In this document: piece after piece, positions 45,113-53,451 of the stretch
How the letters are laid out: every line of letters starts with the position of its first letter
Position numbering within the stretch: the stretch's first letter is position 1
Assembly (NCBI GenBank): GCA_035279405.1
Contig: DATEHU010000017.1
Location: 186,001 to 250,000 of the forward strand
Direction: 5' to 3'
Length of the DNA: 64,000 bases
Origin: Gammaproteobacteria bacterium
GTDB lineage: Bacteria > Pseudomonadota > Gammaproteobacteria > Natronospirales > REEB76
The notes under the pieces: generated by a model
What the model was told of the DNA's origin: nothing
Databases searched by the model: none
The model's input: only the letters and a program-made list of their open reading frames with translations
Program-made: the position numbers and the translations under genes

Positions 45113-46372
45113 ATGGCGCTGATCGTGCAGAAGTACGGCGGCACGTCGGTGGCCGATTGTGCGCGCATCGAACACGTGGCCGACAAGGTATGTGCCGCAC
45201 GCCGCGCCGGTCACGATCTGGTGGTGGTGGTGTCGGCCATGGCGGGCGAAACCGACCGGCTGCTGGGACTGGGCAAGAACCTTGCGCCGCGGCCCAGTCT
45301 GCGCGAGATGGACGTGCTGCTTGCGACCGGCGAGCAGGTGACGATCGCGCTTACCGCCATCGCCATCGAACAGCGCGGCATCAAGGCGCGCTCCTTCACC
45401 GGCGCGCAGGTGAAAATCCTGACCGACGGCGCACACGGCAAGGCGCGCATCGAAGCAATTGACGAGGAGCAGTTGCGCGCGGCGCTGGCCGCGGATTGCA
45501 TTCCGGTCGTCGCCGGTTTTCAGGGCGTGGATGACGTCGGCGACATCACCACGCTCGGCCGCGGCGGCTCGGATACCACCGCGGTGGCGCTGGCCGCGGC
45601 GCTCAAGGCCGACGAATGCCAGATCTACACCGACGTGGACGGCGTGTACACCACCGATCCGCGCATGGTGCCGGAAGCGCGGCGGCTCGAGCGCATCACC
45701 TTCGAGGAAATGCTGGAGCTTGCGAGCCTGGGCAGCAAGGTGCTGCAGATCCGCGCGGTGGAATTCGCCGGCAAGTACAATGTGCCGCTGCGCGTGCTTT
45801 CCACCTTCAAGGAAGGGGCAGGCACGCTGATTACTTACGAGGATACGACCGTGGAAGCTCCCATCGTTTCGGGCATTGCGTTCAACCGCGACGAGGCGGA
45901 AATCACCCTGCTGGGCGTGCCGGACGAACCGAGCACGGCGGCGCAGATTCTCGGACCGGTATCCGAGGCCAACATCGTGGTGGACATGATCGTGCAGAAC
46001 GTGGCGCGCGACGGACGGCTGGATTTCACCTTTACGCTGCATCGCAATGACTGTGCGCAGGCCATGGAAATCCTCGAGGTCAATCGGGCGCGTATCGGGG
46101 CCGGAAGCGTGGTGGGCAACGAGCGGGTGGTGAAGATCTCGCTCGTGGGCGTGGGCATGCGCTCGCACTCGGGCGTCGCCACCCGCATGTTCCAGACGCT
46201 GGCGCGTGAGGGTATTGGCATCCGGCTGGTGGCGACCTCGGAGATCAAGATTTCCGTGGTGGTGGACGAAAAGCACCTGGAGGCCGGGGTGCGCGCGCTG
46301 CATGAGGCTTTCAAGCTGCACGCGGCGCCGCAGCAGGACCATCTGCCGCAGGACTCCCGCAAGCAGGCTTGA
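45113..46372 (+). CDS. lysC: Aspartate kinase
   Basis: 419-residue monofunctional aspartokinase, first step to lysine, threonine and methionine. Kinase domain: [21 protein letters not shown] (ATP site KxGGTS), [41 protein letters not shown]. Two C-terminal ACT domains (about 265-335 and 345-410; for example [30 protein letters not shown] and VSLVG-like [21 protein letters not shown]) for feedback control. Only one start ATG; no alternative beta-subunit start was examined closely. Confidence 0.96.
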   Translation: MALIVQKYGGTSVADCARIEHVADKVCAARRAGHDLVVVVSAMAGETDRLLGLGKNLAPRPSLREMDVLLATGEQVTIALTAIAIEQRGIKARSFTGAQVKILTDGAHGKARIEAIDEEQLRAALAADCIPVVAGFQGVDDVGDITTLGRGGSDTTAVALAAALKADECQIYTDVDGVYTTDPRMVPEARRLERITFEEMLELASLGSKVLQIRAVEFAGKYNVPLRVLSTFKEGAGTLITYEDTTVEAPIVSGIAFNRDEAEITLLGVPDEPSTAAQILGPVSEANIVVDMIVQNVARDGRLDFTFTLHRNDCAQAMEILEVNRARIGAGSVVGNERVVKISLVGVGMRSHSGVATRMFQTLAREGIGIRLVATSEIKISVVVDEKHLEAGVRALHEAFKLHAAPQQDHLPQDSRKQA

Positions 46373-46517
46373 ATCAGGCTTTGCCGGATTGAGAATCCCG
46401 ACGGAAGGCCGCAGAATACGCACCGCCCCGCGCTCCGGGCCGGGTGGCCGTTAAAACAAGTATAAGGCGGCCTACGCTTCACCAGGTGATTGAGTGCGAC
46501 TTTGCAGGAGTTAAACC

Positions 46518-46718
46518 ATGCTGATTCTCACACGTCGGGTGGGTGAAACCATCATGATCGGCGACAACGTCACCATCACGGTGCTCGGAGTCAAGGGCAA
46601 TCAGGTGCGCATCGGCGTCAATGCCCCGAAGGACATCGCCGTGCACCGCGAGGAAATCTACGAGCGCATCAAGCACGAGCATGAAAATGCCGCGCAGGCG
46701 CCACCCGCAGATAACTGA
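46518..46718 (+). CDS. csrA: Carbon storage regulator CsrA
   Basis: 66-residue RNA-binding dimer. [51 protein letters not shown] is near identical to the consensus, including Arg6/Leu4 and the C-terminal Arg44 that contact GGA motifs. SD GCAGGAG at 46505. Lies between lysC and tRNA-Ser, the standard gammaproteobacterial context. C-tail [12 protein letters not shown] is variable. Confidence 0.98.
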   Translation: MLILTRRVGETIMIGDNVTITVLGVKGNQVRIGVNAPKDIAVHREEIYERIKHEHENAAQAPPADN

Positions 46719-46928
46719 GCGTTCCGCCACGCGATTTTGACCGGTCCCGGTCAGGCCGGTATCATCTCGGCCGCGAACACGCGCTTGCTCGAAATCGGTC
46801 AAGCCCGGTTCGCGCTGAAGCGGGTTCGAGCCGGATGCGCGTGCAGTGCATGGGCGCGCGGCTCAAAAGCTTGGCCGCGGCCGTGGAGGTAGCGGCACCA
46901 CGGACGGTCCAGCGATAAAATTTTTGCT

Positions 46929-47065
46929 TACGGAGAGATGGCTGAGCTGGGCTTGGCCGGTGCATGAATCGAACTGCCGGTGGCAGTTCGATCCGGGCAA
47001 GCGCGAGGCACGATGCCGAGCCGGACAACGCACCAGGGATGGTTCACTGCGAGATTCTGTGTTAC
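46929..47065 (+). repeat. Repeat unit upstream of tRNA-Ser carrying a copy of the tRNA 5' end
   Basis: 'TACGGAGAGATGGCTGAG' at 46929 repeats the 5' end of tRNA-Ser (TACGGAGAGATGGCCGAG at 47063) with one change. The 134-nt unit holds a perfect hairpin with 11-bp arms ATCGAACTGCC/GGCAGTTCGAT around GGT (46968-46992), a small GGCA/TGCC hairpin, then 'gccggacaacgcaccaggga' resembling the tail of units at tRNA-Pro. No gene here. Confidence 0.85.
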
Positions 47066-47159
47066 GGAGAGATGGCCGAGCTGGTCGAAGGCGCGCCCCT
47101 GCTAAGGGCGTATACGCGCAAAACGCGTATCGTGGGTTCGAATCCCACTCTCTCCGCCA
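47066..47159 (+). tRNA. tRNA-Ser (GCU)
   Basis: Type II tRNA with long variable arm (ACGCGCAAAACGCGT region). Acceptor GGAGAGA/TCTCTCC, discriminator G, encoded CCA; anticodon stem CCCCT/AGGGG-like with loop CTGCTAA, anticodon GCT reading AGC/AGU; T-arm GTGGG-TTCGAAT-CCCAC. Flanked on both sides by partial copies of its ends. Confidence 0.96.
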
Positions 47160-47162
47160 GTC

Positions 47163-47200
47163 AAACTAAAAAGGGAGGCTTTGGCCTCCCTTTTTAGTTT
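47163..47200 (+). terminator. Long palindromic terminator after tRNA-Ser
   Basis: 17-bp perfect arms (AAACTAAAAAGGGAGGC and its complement) with loop TTTG; T-run inside the right arm on either strand. Can work in both directions. Confidence 0.88.
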
Positions 47201-47204
47201 GACA

Positions 47205-47345
47205 GATGAACGTGGATTCGAACCCACGATGTAGATAGTTTGGTTCGACAAGTTTGCCTGGAGCAAACTTGGACCGCCGAAGGCGGGCCCGCGAAGCGGG
47301 AAGCCCCCCGGGACGGGGGCGAACAATCCCACTCTCTTCGCCAGA
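47205..47345 (+). repeat. Repeat unit downstream of tRNA-Ser with T-arm and 3'-end copies
   Basis: 47210-47228 (CGTGGATTCGAACCCACG) is an inverted version of the tRNA-Ser T-arm. AATCCCACTCTCTTCGCCAG at about 47326-47345 repeats the tRNA 3' end (AATCCCACTCTCTCCGCCAG, 47141-47160) with one change. Between them are hairpins AAGTTTGC/GCAAACTT, CCGCC/GGCGG, and CCCGC/GCGGG. Confidence 0.85.
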
Positions 47346-47348
47346 TAG

Positions 47349-47377
47349 GAAAGGGGCTTTCAGCCCCTTTTTCTTTT
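47349..47377 (+). terminator. Terminator-like hairpin
   Basis: AAAGGGGCT/AGCCCCTTT with loop TTC followed by TTTCTTTT. It directly follows the second copy of the tRNA-Ser 3' end, as if both copies had been transcript ends. 47378-47527 contains no gene. Confidence 0.8.
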
Positions 47378-47527
47378 GAAAATAGCGGGCGATATATTTC
47401 TCTCAAAGTTGGAATAAAGGGTAGCGTCCCGTTTTTCTCGCGTCGGATAGGAGGTGTAACGTGGCCCGGAGACGTCGTAGCGGCGCACCAGTTCGGGATC
47501 AAAACCCTCGATGTCCATAGTCCGTAG

Positions 47528-48160
47528 CTATTTGCGCGCTTGTGCAGCCGGTGCACTCTTAGGCTTGCGGCCCGGGACCGCCGCCGGGTGCGCCGCAGCC
47601 AGTTCTTCATCGCCCACTTCGCGCATCATGTAGTCGTACAGATACTGGAAGCGCTCGGGGGCCTTTCCATCGAACATCGGATCCTCGATCTCCCGCGCCT
47701 GTTCGCGAATCGCTTTCCAGTCCCGGGAGCGGAGCCGCTTGCGTGCCTGCGGAAACACCGTTTGTTCCTCGGTTTGCATGTGTTCGGCCTGGGTCGCCAG
47801 GTACTGCCGGCCGAGCAAGAGCATGCGGTTTCTGCTTTCCGAGCGGCCGGCGGGCAACTGCAGCGCCAGCTCGATGAGCATTTCCTCCAACACGTAGAGT
47901 TCGACGTGCTGCGCGTGCAGCCGCTTCACGAGGTCCTGTACCGGGGCGCCGATCTTGAGCAGCCGGTCGAAGACCAGGTCCTCCTTGGGGTGATGCACCG
48001 CGCTCGGGAATTTGCGCATGTAGTAGAACGCGTTGGCGAGCAGCACGGCATCCGGCACGCCGCCGTTTTCCAGCAGATCCAGCTGATTGCGTATCGCCAC
48101 CTGTACGCGCCACATGTTGCCGTGCTCGTGCTGCAATTTGGTAATCGGGTGCAGGCGCAT
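47528..48160 (-). CDS. Hemerythrin HHE domain protein
   Basis: About 210-residue cytoplasmic protein. MRLHPITKLQHEHGNMWRVQVAIRN, AVHHPKEDLVFDRLL, LHAQHVELYVLEEML and AEHMQTEEQTVFPQA supply the spaced His/Glu set of a four-helix di-iron bundle. ATG 48160 is preferred (start MRLHP). Tail AAAVPGRKPKSAPAAQARK is low-complexity. Binds or senses O2, NO or ROS in relatives. It shares a strand and theme with the next gene (an ATPase carrying a hemerythrin-like domain), and an FNR-type site lies upstream. Confidence 0.88.
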   Translation of the reverse strand: MRLHPITKLQHEHGNMWRVQVAIRNQLDLLENGGVPDAVLLANAFYYMRKFPSAVHHPKEDLVFDRLLKIGAPVQDLVKRLHAQHVELYVLEEMLIELALQLPAGRSESRNRMLLLGRQYLATQAEHMQTEEQTVFPQARKRLRSRDWKAIREQAREIEDPMFDGKAPERFQYLYDYMMREVGDEELAAAHPAAVPGRKPKSAPAAQARK

Positions 48161-48251
48161 GCCGGTATTCCTCTCAAGCCGGGGCGGCAACGGTTGCGGT
48201 GGCAGGGAGCAGCCTGGACGCAGTCTTGCCCTGCGATTCGGATTGGCCGAC

Positions 48252-48293
48252 AGCCTAGTCCGCGCGAACGGGTCCGGACATGATTTAGATCAA
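48252..48293 (-). promoter_or_regulatory. FNR/ANR-type box with spaced -10 for the hemerythrin gene
   Basis: Minus strand TTGATCTAAATCAT (48293-48280), one mismatch from TTGAT-N4-ATCAA, followed after exactly 22 nt by TAGGCT (48257-48252). This spacing puts the box at -41.5, the class II activator position. The gene starts about 90 nt further on. Also lies just 38 nt from the end of the ATPase gene. Confidence 0.7.
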
Positions 48294-48331
48294 GGAATCA
48301 GGCGGTCGGTCACGGCACAGCCGCACGACGC

Positions 48332-50623
48332 TCAGGTCTGAGCCAGACTCTGATAAATCTCTTCTTCCTGGGCGAAATGCAGGCGCAGGATCGCATCCAG
48401 CGCATACAGAATGCGCTGCAAGTCCCGCAAGGTGCCGGGATCGGGGCCTTGCGGCGGCAGTCCCGAAATGAGCCGGTTGAGCCGCTGGTAAAGCACGAAG
48501 ATTTCACGGTGCGTGCGGCTCATCGCGGCCAGCGGGTCGTCACCGCCCAGCAAGGCGGCGACCGCGGGATAAACCTGGCGGTCATCGGCGCGTTCATGCG
48601 GCAGCAGTTCTCGCTGCAGCATGGAATCGAGCTCAGTGAGCATGGATACGCGCTCGCCACCGGGCAGCGTCGGCAGGCGGTCGGCGACCTCCGTGAGCCG
48701 GTCGAGCACCGGCGCAAGCTGCTCGTGGTCAGCGCGCAGGCGTGCCGATTCATCTGCGCTCAGGCTGGAACGGCTGGCACGCAGCGGATGGATGCGCAAG
48801 GCGCGCAGTGCGTTGAGAATCACCGCCACGTCAATGATTTCCTGCAGCAGCGCGCCGGCGAGCGGCGGCAGATAGCCGGCGGCCGCGGCCAGCATCGCGG
48901 CGATCGACAAGCCCATGCCCGCGATTACGCTCTGCACGGCGATGGCACGTGTCTGGCGTGCGATGGAGCGCGCCTCGGCGAGCCGGTCGAGGCGATCCAC
49001 CAGCAGCACGATATCGGCGGCCGCCGCGGAGGCTGCCGTGCCGCGCGCGCCCATGGCCACGCCGACACTCGCAGCGGCCAGTGCGGGCGCGTCGTTCACT
49101 CCGTCGCCGACCATGACGGTGGGTTCCAATGCGCCGGCTGCCTTGATGACTTCAAGCTTGTGTGCCGGTGTCTGCTCCGCCAGCACTTCGTCCACTCCCA
49201 GGCCGGTGCCGATGGCCTCGGCCACATCGCGGCGATCGCCGGTGAGCATCACGATGCGGCGGAAGCCCGCACGGCGCAGCAGGCGCAATGCGCGCGGCGT
49301 TTCCATGCGTAGCTGGTCGGCGAGCAGCAGCGCGCCGGAAAATTCGCCGTTGATGGCCACGCATACCGTCAAACGGCCCTCGGCGGCGACGCGTTCCAGC
49401 AGTTGTTCGGCGCTCTTCGGCAGCGGCGCGAAGTCAGTGATATAGGCGCGCGAGCCCGCGGCCACGCGCCGGCCATTGACTGTGCCGCTGATGCCTGCGC
49501 CCGCGGTTTCTTTGACGTCGGTCGGCAGGTCCAGGGTGAGTGCGCGTGCGCGCGCCGCGCGTACCACGGCGGCCGCGGTCACGTGGCTCGACATCTGCTC
49601 AAGCGAGGCTGTGGCGGCAAGCAGCTCGTTTTCACCGCCCGGCACGACACTTTCGATGGCCACCAGGCGCGCTTCGCCGCCGGTCAGCGTGCCGGTCTTG
49701 TCGAAAAACAGCAGGCGTGCACCGGCCAGCGCTTCCAGTGCGGCTCCACCCTTGACGAGAATGCCGCGCCCCGCGCAGCGCGAGATGCCCGAGACCATCG
49801 CGATCGGCACCGCCAGAATCAGCGGGCAGGGCGTGGCGACCACCACCACCGCGAGTGCGCGCATGGCGTCACCGCTGATGAACCAGGCGATGGCCGCGAG
49901 ACCCAGCGATGCGGGGATGAACCAGAGTGCATAACGATCCGCAAGCCGCATGGCCGGCGCGCGCGAGCGCTGGGCATCCTCGACCAGCTTGACGATGCCG
50001 GCAAAGGTGCTGTCCGCCGCCGTGGCCGAAGCCAACATGTCGAAGGAATCCGCACCATTCACCATGCCGCTGCGCAGCAAGTCGCCTTTACTAAAGGTCA
50101 CCGGCAGCGACTCGCCGGTGAGCGCGGATTCGTCGAGGGCCGCGTGTTCGGTGCTCAGGGCGCCGTCCACCGGCACCACTTCGCCGTGCCGCACCAGCAG
50201 GCGATCGCCGACGCGTACTTCCGCGAGCACTGTGGTTTTCAGTTCGCCGTTCTCGTAGCGGTTGACGGTGCGTGGTACCCGGGCGAGCAGTGCCGACATC
50301 TCTCGCCCGGCGCGCCGCTCCGCGTAACTCTCCAGCAGCCGGCCGCTGGCGAGCATTGCGGCGATCACCGCGGCAGTGAGCGACTGTTGCAAGGCGAGCG
50401 CGCCGGCGATGGCCACCAGTGCCAGCAGGTCCACACCGACCTCACGCCGCCACAAGGACACGCTCACGCGCGACAAGAGTGCCGCGCCGGCCACCACAGC
50501 TGCCGCGCTCCACGCCCAGTCAGCCTCCTGCCGCTCCGCTGCAAGCCACAGGGCAAAGCCCAGGATCAGGCCGCCGATGCAGGCGGCAAAGATGATGAGA
50601 TCGGCATGCCAGCGGATTTTCAT
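48332..50623 (-). CDS. P1B-type metal ATPase with C-terminal hemerythrin-like domain
   Basis: 763-residue metal-exporting ATPase of the P1B-5-like group. Membrane helices at the N terminus without a heavy-metal-associated domain; TGES actuator loop (LDESALTGESLPVTF); metal-site TPCP in VVVATPCPLILAVP; phosphorylation DKTGTLT (about 308); GDGVNDAP hinge; QEIIDVAVILNALR near the last helix. The QExxD/TPCP pair is reported for P1B-5 enzymes, some of which transport Ni/Fe/Co and carry a C-terminal hemerythrin-like domain, as here (about 629-763: ADHEQL, LLPHERADDRQVYP, RTHREIF, LHFAQEEEIYQSL). Start ATG 50623. TATAAT on the minus strand at 50696-50691. Confidence 0.88.
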   Translation of the reverse strand: MKIRWHADLIIFAACIGGLILGFALWLAAERQEADWAWSAAAVVAGAALLSRVSVSLWRREVGVDLLALVAIAGALALQQSLTAAVIAAMLASGRLLESYAERRAGREMSALLARVPRTVNRYENGELKTTVLAEVRVGDRLLVRHGEVVPVDGALSTEHAALDESALTGESLPVTFSKGDLLRSGMVNGADSFDMLASATAADSTFAGIVKLVEDAQRSRAPAMRLADRYALWFIPASLGLAAIAWFISGDAMRALAVVVVATPCPLILAVPIAMVSGISRCAGRGILVKGGAALEALAGARLLFFDKTGTLTGGEARLVAIESVVPGGENELLAATASLEQMSSHVTAAAVVRAARARALTLDLPTDVKETAGAGISGTVNGRRVAAGSRAYITDFAPLPKSAEQLLERVAAEGRLTVCVAINGEFSGALLLADQLRMETPRALRLLRRAGFRRIVMLTGDRRDVAEAIGTGLGVDEVLAEQTPAHKLEVIKAAGALEPTVMVGDGVNDAPALAAASVGVAMGARGTAASAAAADIVLLVDRLDRLAEARSIARQTRAIAVQSVIAGMGLSIAAMLAAAAGYLPPLAGALLQEIIDVAVILNALRALRIHPLRASRSSLSADESARLRADHEQLAPVLDRLTEVADRLPTLPGGERVSMLTELDSMLQRELLPHERADDRQVYPAVAALLGGDDPLAAMSRTHREIFVLYQRLNRLISGLPPQGPDPGTLRDLQRILYALDAILRLHFAQEEEIYQSLAQT

Positions 50624-50724
50624 GCAATTGTTGCCGCGCGGATGTTGATGCAGATTATGGTCCGTTTCGACACGCCCCACTAGGCTGAAAATTATACCGG
50701 CGCGCCGATCACTGTGATTCCGAT

Positions 50725-51069
50725 GTGTTGGCCACCAAGGTGGCGCGCTGGCAATGGCGTACACATGAACAGGTTGACAACCCGCCGCTGAACCGGGTGC
50801 CGCGATTGTGGCATCGGGACCCCGCTGCAATCGGGGTGTGGGTCTGGTGTATCAGCGAGGCCGCGGGCAATTACGGGCAGAACGGCATTTCCGTCGCGCC
50901 GATTTATCCCAACCTGGCCGGCCAGAAAGACGAGTATCTCATCGCCCAACTCAAGGCATTCCGCGACGGCACGCGCATCAATCCGATCATGAATCCCATG
51001 GCCAAGGGCTTGTCGGACATCGACATCGCGAACCTCGCGGCCTATCTGAGCGCACTGAAAGTCCCGTAG
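50725..51069 (+). pseudogene. Cytochrome c remnant without haem-binding motif
   Basis: The last 50 codons ([61 protein letters not shown]) are a standard class I cytochrome c (c4/c553-like) C-terminal half with the axial Met in MNPMAKG. Upstream, where CxxCH should be, the frame reads [12 protein letters not shown]; no signal peptide or CxxCH is found in any frame nearby. Probably a decayed gene, though a miscalled region cannot be excluded. Confidence 0.72.
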
Positions 51070-51135
51070 GCCGCACTGCGATGCCGGCGGTGCCGGCAGG
51101 GGTTATCGGTACGCGCAGGGCAAGGTGAAGCCAAA

Positions 51136-51165
51136 AAAAACGGCGGGCCAGAGCCCGCCGTTTTG
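51136..51165. terminator. Bidirectional terminator
   Basis: AAAACGGCGGGC/GCCCGCCGTTTT, loop CAGA, with A-run before and T-run after. Serves the M13 peptidase gene (minus) and possibly the remnant upstream (plus). Confidence 0.88.
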
Positions 51166-51185
51166 TTTTGCGCCGGGTGGCGCGC

Positions 51186-53231
51186 TTACCAGATCACGCA
51201 ACGCTTCTTGTTCACCATCGGGCTGCCGGCCGGCACGTTGAAGGTCTGCTGGAACTGCGGCAGGTTGGCGAGCGTGCCGTTCACGCGGTAGAGCGCGGGC
51301 GCGTGCGGATCGATGGTGATGCGCCGGCGCGCTTCTTCGGGCCGCGTGTTGCTCGCCCAGAAATGCGCAAAGCCCAGGAAGAACTGCTGGTCCGGCGTGT
51401 AGCCGTCAATCGTGGGCGCGTCCTTGTAGTATGGCGAATTGTGGAACGCAATCCACGCAAGCTTCAGACCGCCGAGATCGGCGATGGCTTCGCCGGTCAC
51501 CAGTTTGCCCTGCACGTGCACGTCGCCGTCCACGGTGTAGCCTGAATACTGCTTGGCGATGCATTTCACGTTCTCGTTGAAGCGGTGCCGGTCTTCGAGA
51601 CTCCACCAGTTTTTGAGGTTGCCGCGGCCGTCGAACTTGCTGCCCTGGTCATCGAAGCCGTGGGTCATCTCGTGGCCCATGACCGCGCCGATGGCGCCGT
51701 AGTTCATCGCCATGGGCGCGTTCGGGTCGAAGAACGGCGGCTGCAGAATGCCGGCCGGGAAGTTGATGTTGTTCATGGACGGATCGTAGTAGGCGTTGAC
51801 CGTCTGCGGAGTCATGTACCACTCGTTGCGGTCCACGGGCTTGCCGATCTTGTTGAGTTCGCGCTCATTCTCGAACAGATTGGCGCGCAGCACGTTCAGC
51901 GCGTACGGACCGCGGTCAATCTTGAGTGCGGAGTAATCGCGCCATTTGTCCGGATAGCCGATGCGCTCGCCCATCATGTCGAGCTTCTTGATGGCCGCGA
52001 GCCGGGTTTTCTTGCCCATCCAGGGAATGGTCTGCAGGTCGTTCTTGAGGGCCACGCGCACGCCATGCAGGATCTCCAGCGCCTCGGTCTTGGAGGACGG
52101 CGGGAACACCTTGGCCACGTATAGCTTGCCCACGGCGAAACCCAGGGCGTCGTCCTCGGCATTTACCACGCGTTGCCAACGCGGCAGCAGTTCCTTGGCG
52201 CCGGTGAGCGTGGAGTGCATCTTGAAGTTCTCGTCCACGAACGGCTGTGAAAGGTAGGGCGCGAACGCATCCACCAGTTGCCAGCGCAAATACACCTTCC
52301 AGTCGTCAATCGGTGTGCGCTGCAGGTCCAGGCCCATGGCCTTGAAGAACAGCGGCATGGCCAGATTGATGCTCTTCAGTTCGGGATGTCCGACGTTGGC
52401 GAAATACTCCTGCCAGTTGAAACCGGGCGTCTCTTTATCGAGTTTCTTCAGGGTCATGATGTGGTAAACCGCGCGTGGATCGCGCTGCTGTACCTGCGAC
52501 ATGGAAGCTTGTGCCAGGCGCGTTTCGATGTCCATCACGGTGCTGGCATCGCGCCCGGCGGCGTACATCGGCTCGCCGAGCAACAGGAATATGTTGGCGA
52601 CGTGGCTGACGTAAGCCTGGCGGATCTTCACGAAGTTTGGATTCTGACTGAGGTAATAGTCACGGTCGGGGAGGCCGAGGCCGCCCTGGCCGGCCACACC
52701 GATCACCTTGCTCGAATTCTTGAGATCCTGCATCTGGCCGAAACCGAACAGGGCGTTTACTCCGATCATCTGCAGGTGGGCGATTTCCGCCTGCAGCTGT
52801 TTCTGGTTCTGGATGGCGTCGATGCGTTCCAGTTCCGGCTGCAGCGGCGTGATGCCGGCCTTGTTGATGGTGGCCTCATCCATGCCGCTGGCATAGAAGT
52901 CGCCGATTTTCTGCGCATCGCTGCCCGCCTGTGCCTGGGTATCCTTGGCGGCATCCTCGAGCAGCGTGTGGATCACTTCCTTGTTGTGCTGTGACACGAT
53001 GCCGAACTGGCCCCACTGCGCAAACGCGGCCGGAATAGGGTTGTTCTTCTGCCAATCGCCATTGGCAAACTCGTAGAAATTTTGGGACGGGCTGACGTTG
53101 CGGTCGAGCCAGTTCAGATGCATGGCCTCGGCCGCAGCCGAAGTGGTTCCGGCAGCGGGCGCATCCGCGCCGAAGCCGGTAAGCGGGACGGCACACAGCG
53201 TGGCCAGGAGCAGGTAGCAAGACAGTCGCAT
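51186..53231 (-). CDS. M13 family metallopeptidase (neprilysin/PepO-like), exported
   Basis: 681-residue zinc peptidase with a signal peptide (MRLSCYLLLATLCAVPLTGFGA) followed by the PepO-type N-domain (NVSPSQNFYEFANGDWQKNNPIP). Zinc motif HEMTH in VMGHEMTHGFDDQG (about 517-521) and third ligand Glu with GEAIADLGGLKLAW; C-terminal CVIW tetrapeptide typical of the family. ATG 53231 excludes the spurious upstream frame. Periplasmic or outer-membrane-associated degradation of peptides. Divergent from the M61 gene across about 220 nt. Confidence 0.94.
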   Translation of the reverse strand: MRLSCYLLLATLCAVPLTGFGADAPAAGTTSAAAEAMHLNWLDRNVSPSQNFYEFANGDWQKNNPIPAAFAQWGQFGIVSQHNKEVIHTLLEDAAKDTQAQAGSDAQKIGDFYASGMDEATINKAGITPLQPELERIDAIQNQKQLQAEIAHLQMIGVNALFGFGQMQDLKNSSKVIGVAGQGGLGLPDRDYYLSQNPNFVKIRQAYVSHVANIFLLLGEPMYAAGRDASTVMDIETRLAQASMSQVQQRDPRAVYHIMTLKKLDKETPGFNWQEYFANVGHPELKSINLAMPLFFKAMGLDLQRTPIDDWKVYLRWQLVDAFAPYLSQPFVDENFKMHSTLTGAKELLPRWQRVVNAEDDALGFAVGKLYVAKVFPPSSKTEALEILHGVRVALKNDLQTIPWMGKKTRLAAIKKLDMMGERIGYPDKWRDYSALKIDRGPYALNVLRANLFENERELNKIGKPVDRNEWYMTPQTVNAYYDPSMNNINFPAGILQPPFFDPNAPMAMNYGAIGAVMGHEMTHGFDDQGSKFDGRGNLKNWWSLEDRHRFNENVKCIAKQYSGYTVDGDVHVQGKLVTGEAIADLGGLKLAWIAFHNSPYYKDAPTIDGYTPDQQFFLGFAHFWASNTRPEEARRRITIDPHAPALYRVNGTLANLPQFQQTFNVPAGSPMVNKKRCVIW

Positions 53232-53451
53232 AAAGCCTCCGTTGAAGGTTCGGCCGGGCGGGGCCGTGGGAATTCCGTTGCGCAAGGGCACGCCGGCGGC
53301 GTGCGGATGTTGGCCAGCCAGGGTAGGCGATGGCGGGGCAGAAATACTAACATAGGCCGTTCCCGCAACGGTCTCCCCCGGGCCCGGCGTCCGCGGAAGG
53401 AATCGTGATTCCACCGCGCCGCCGCGCATTATTAATAAGAGGACTAGCTGC

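Noticed and set aside
49403-50683. 426-codon plus-strand frame opposite the P-type ATPase
   Set aside because: Antisense shadow with no motif.
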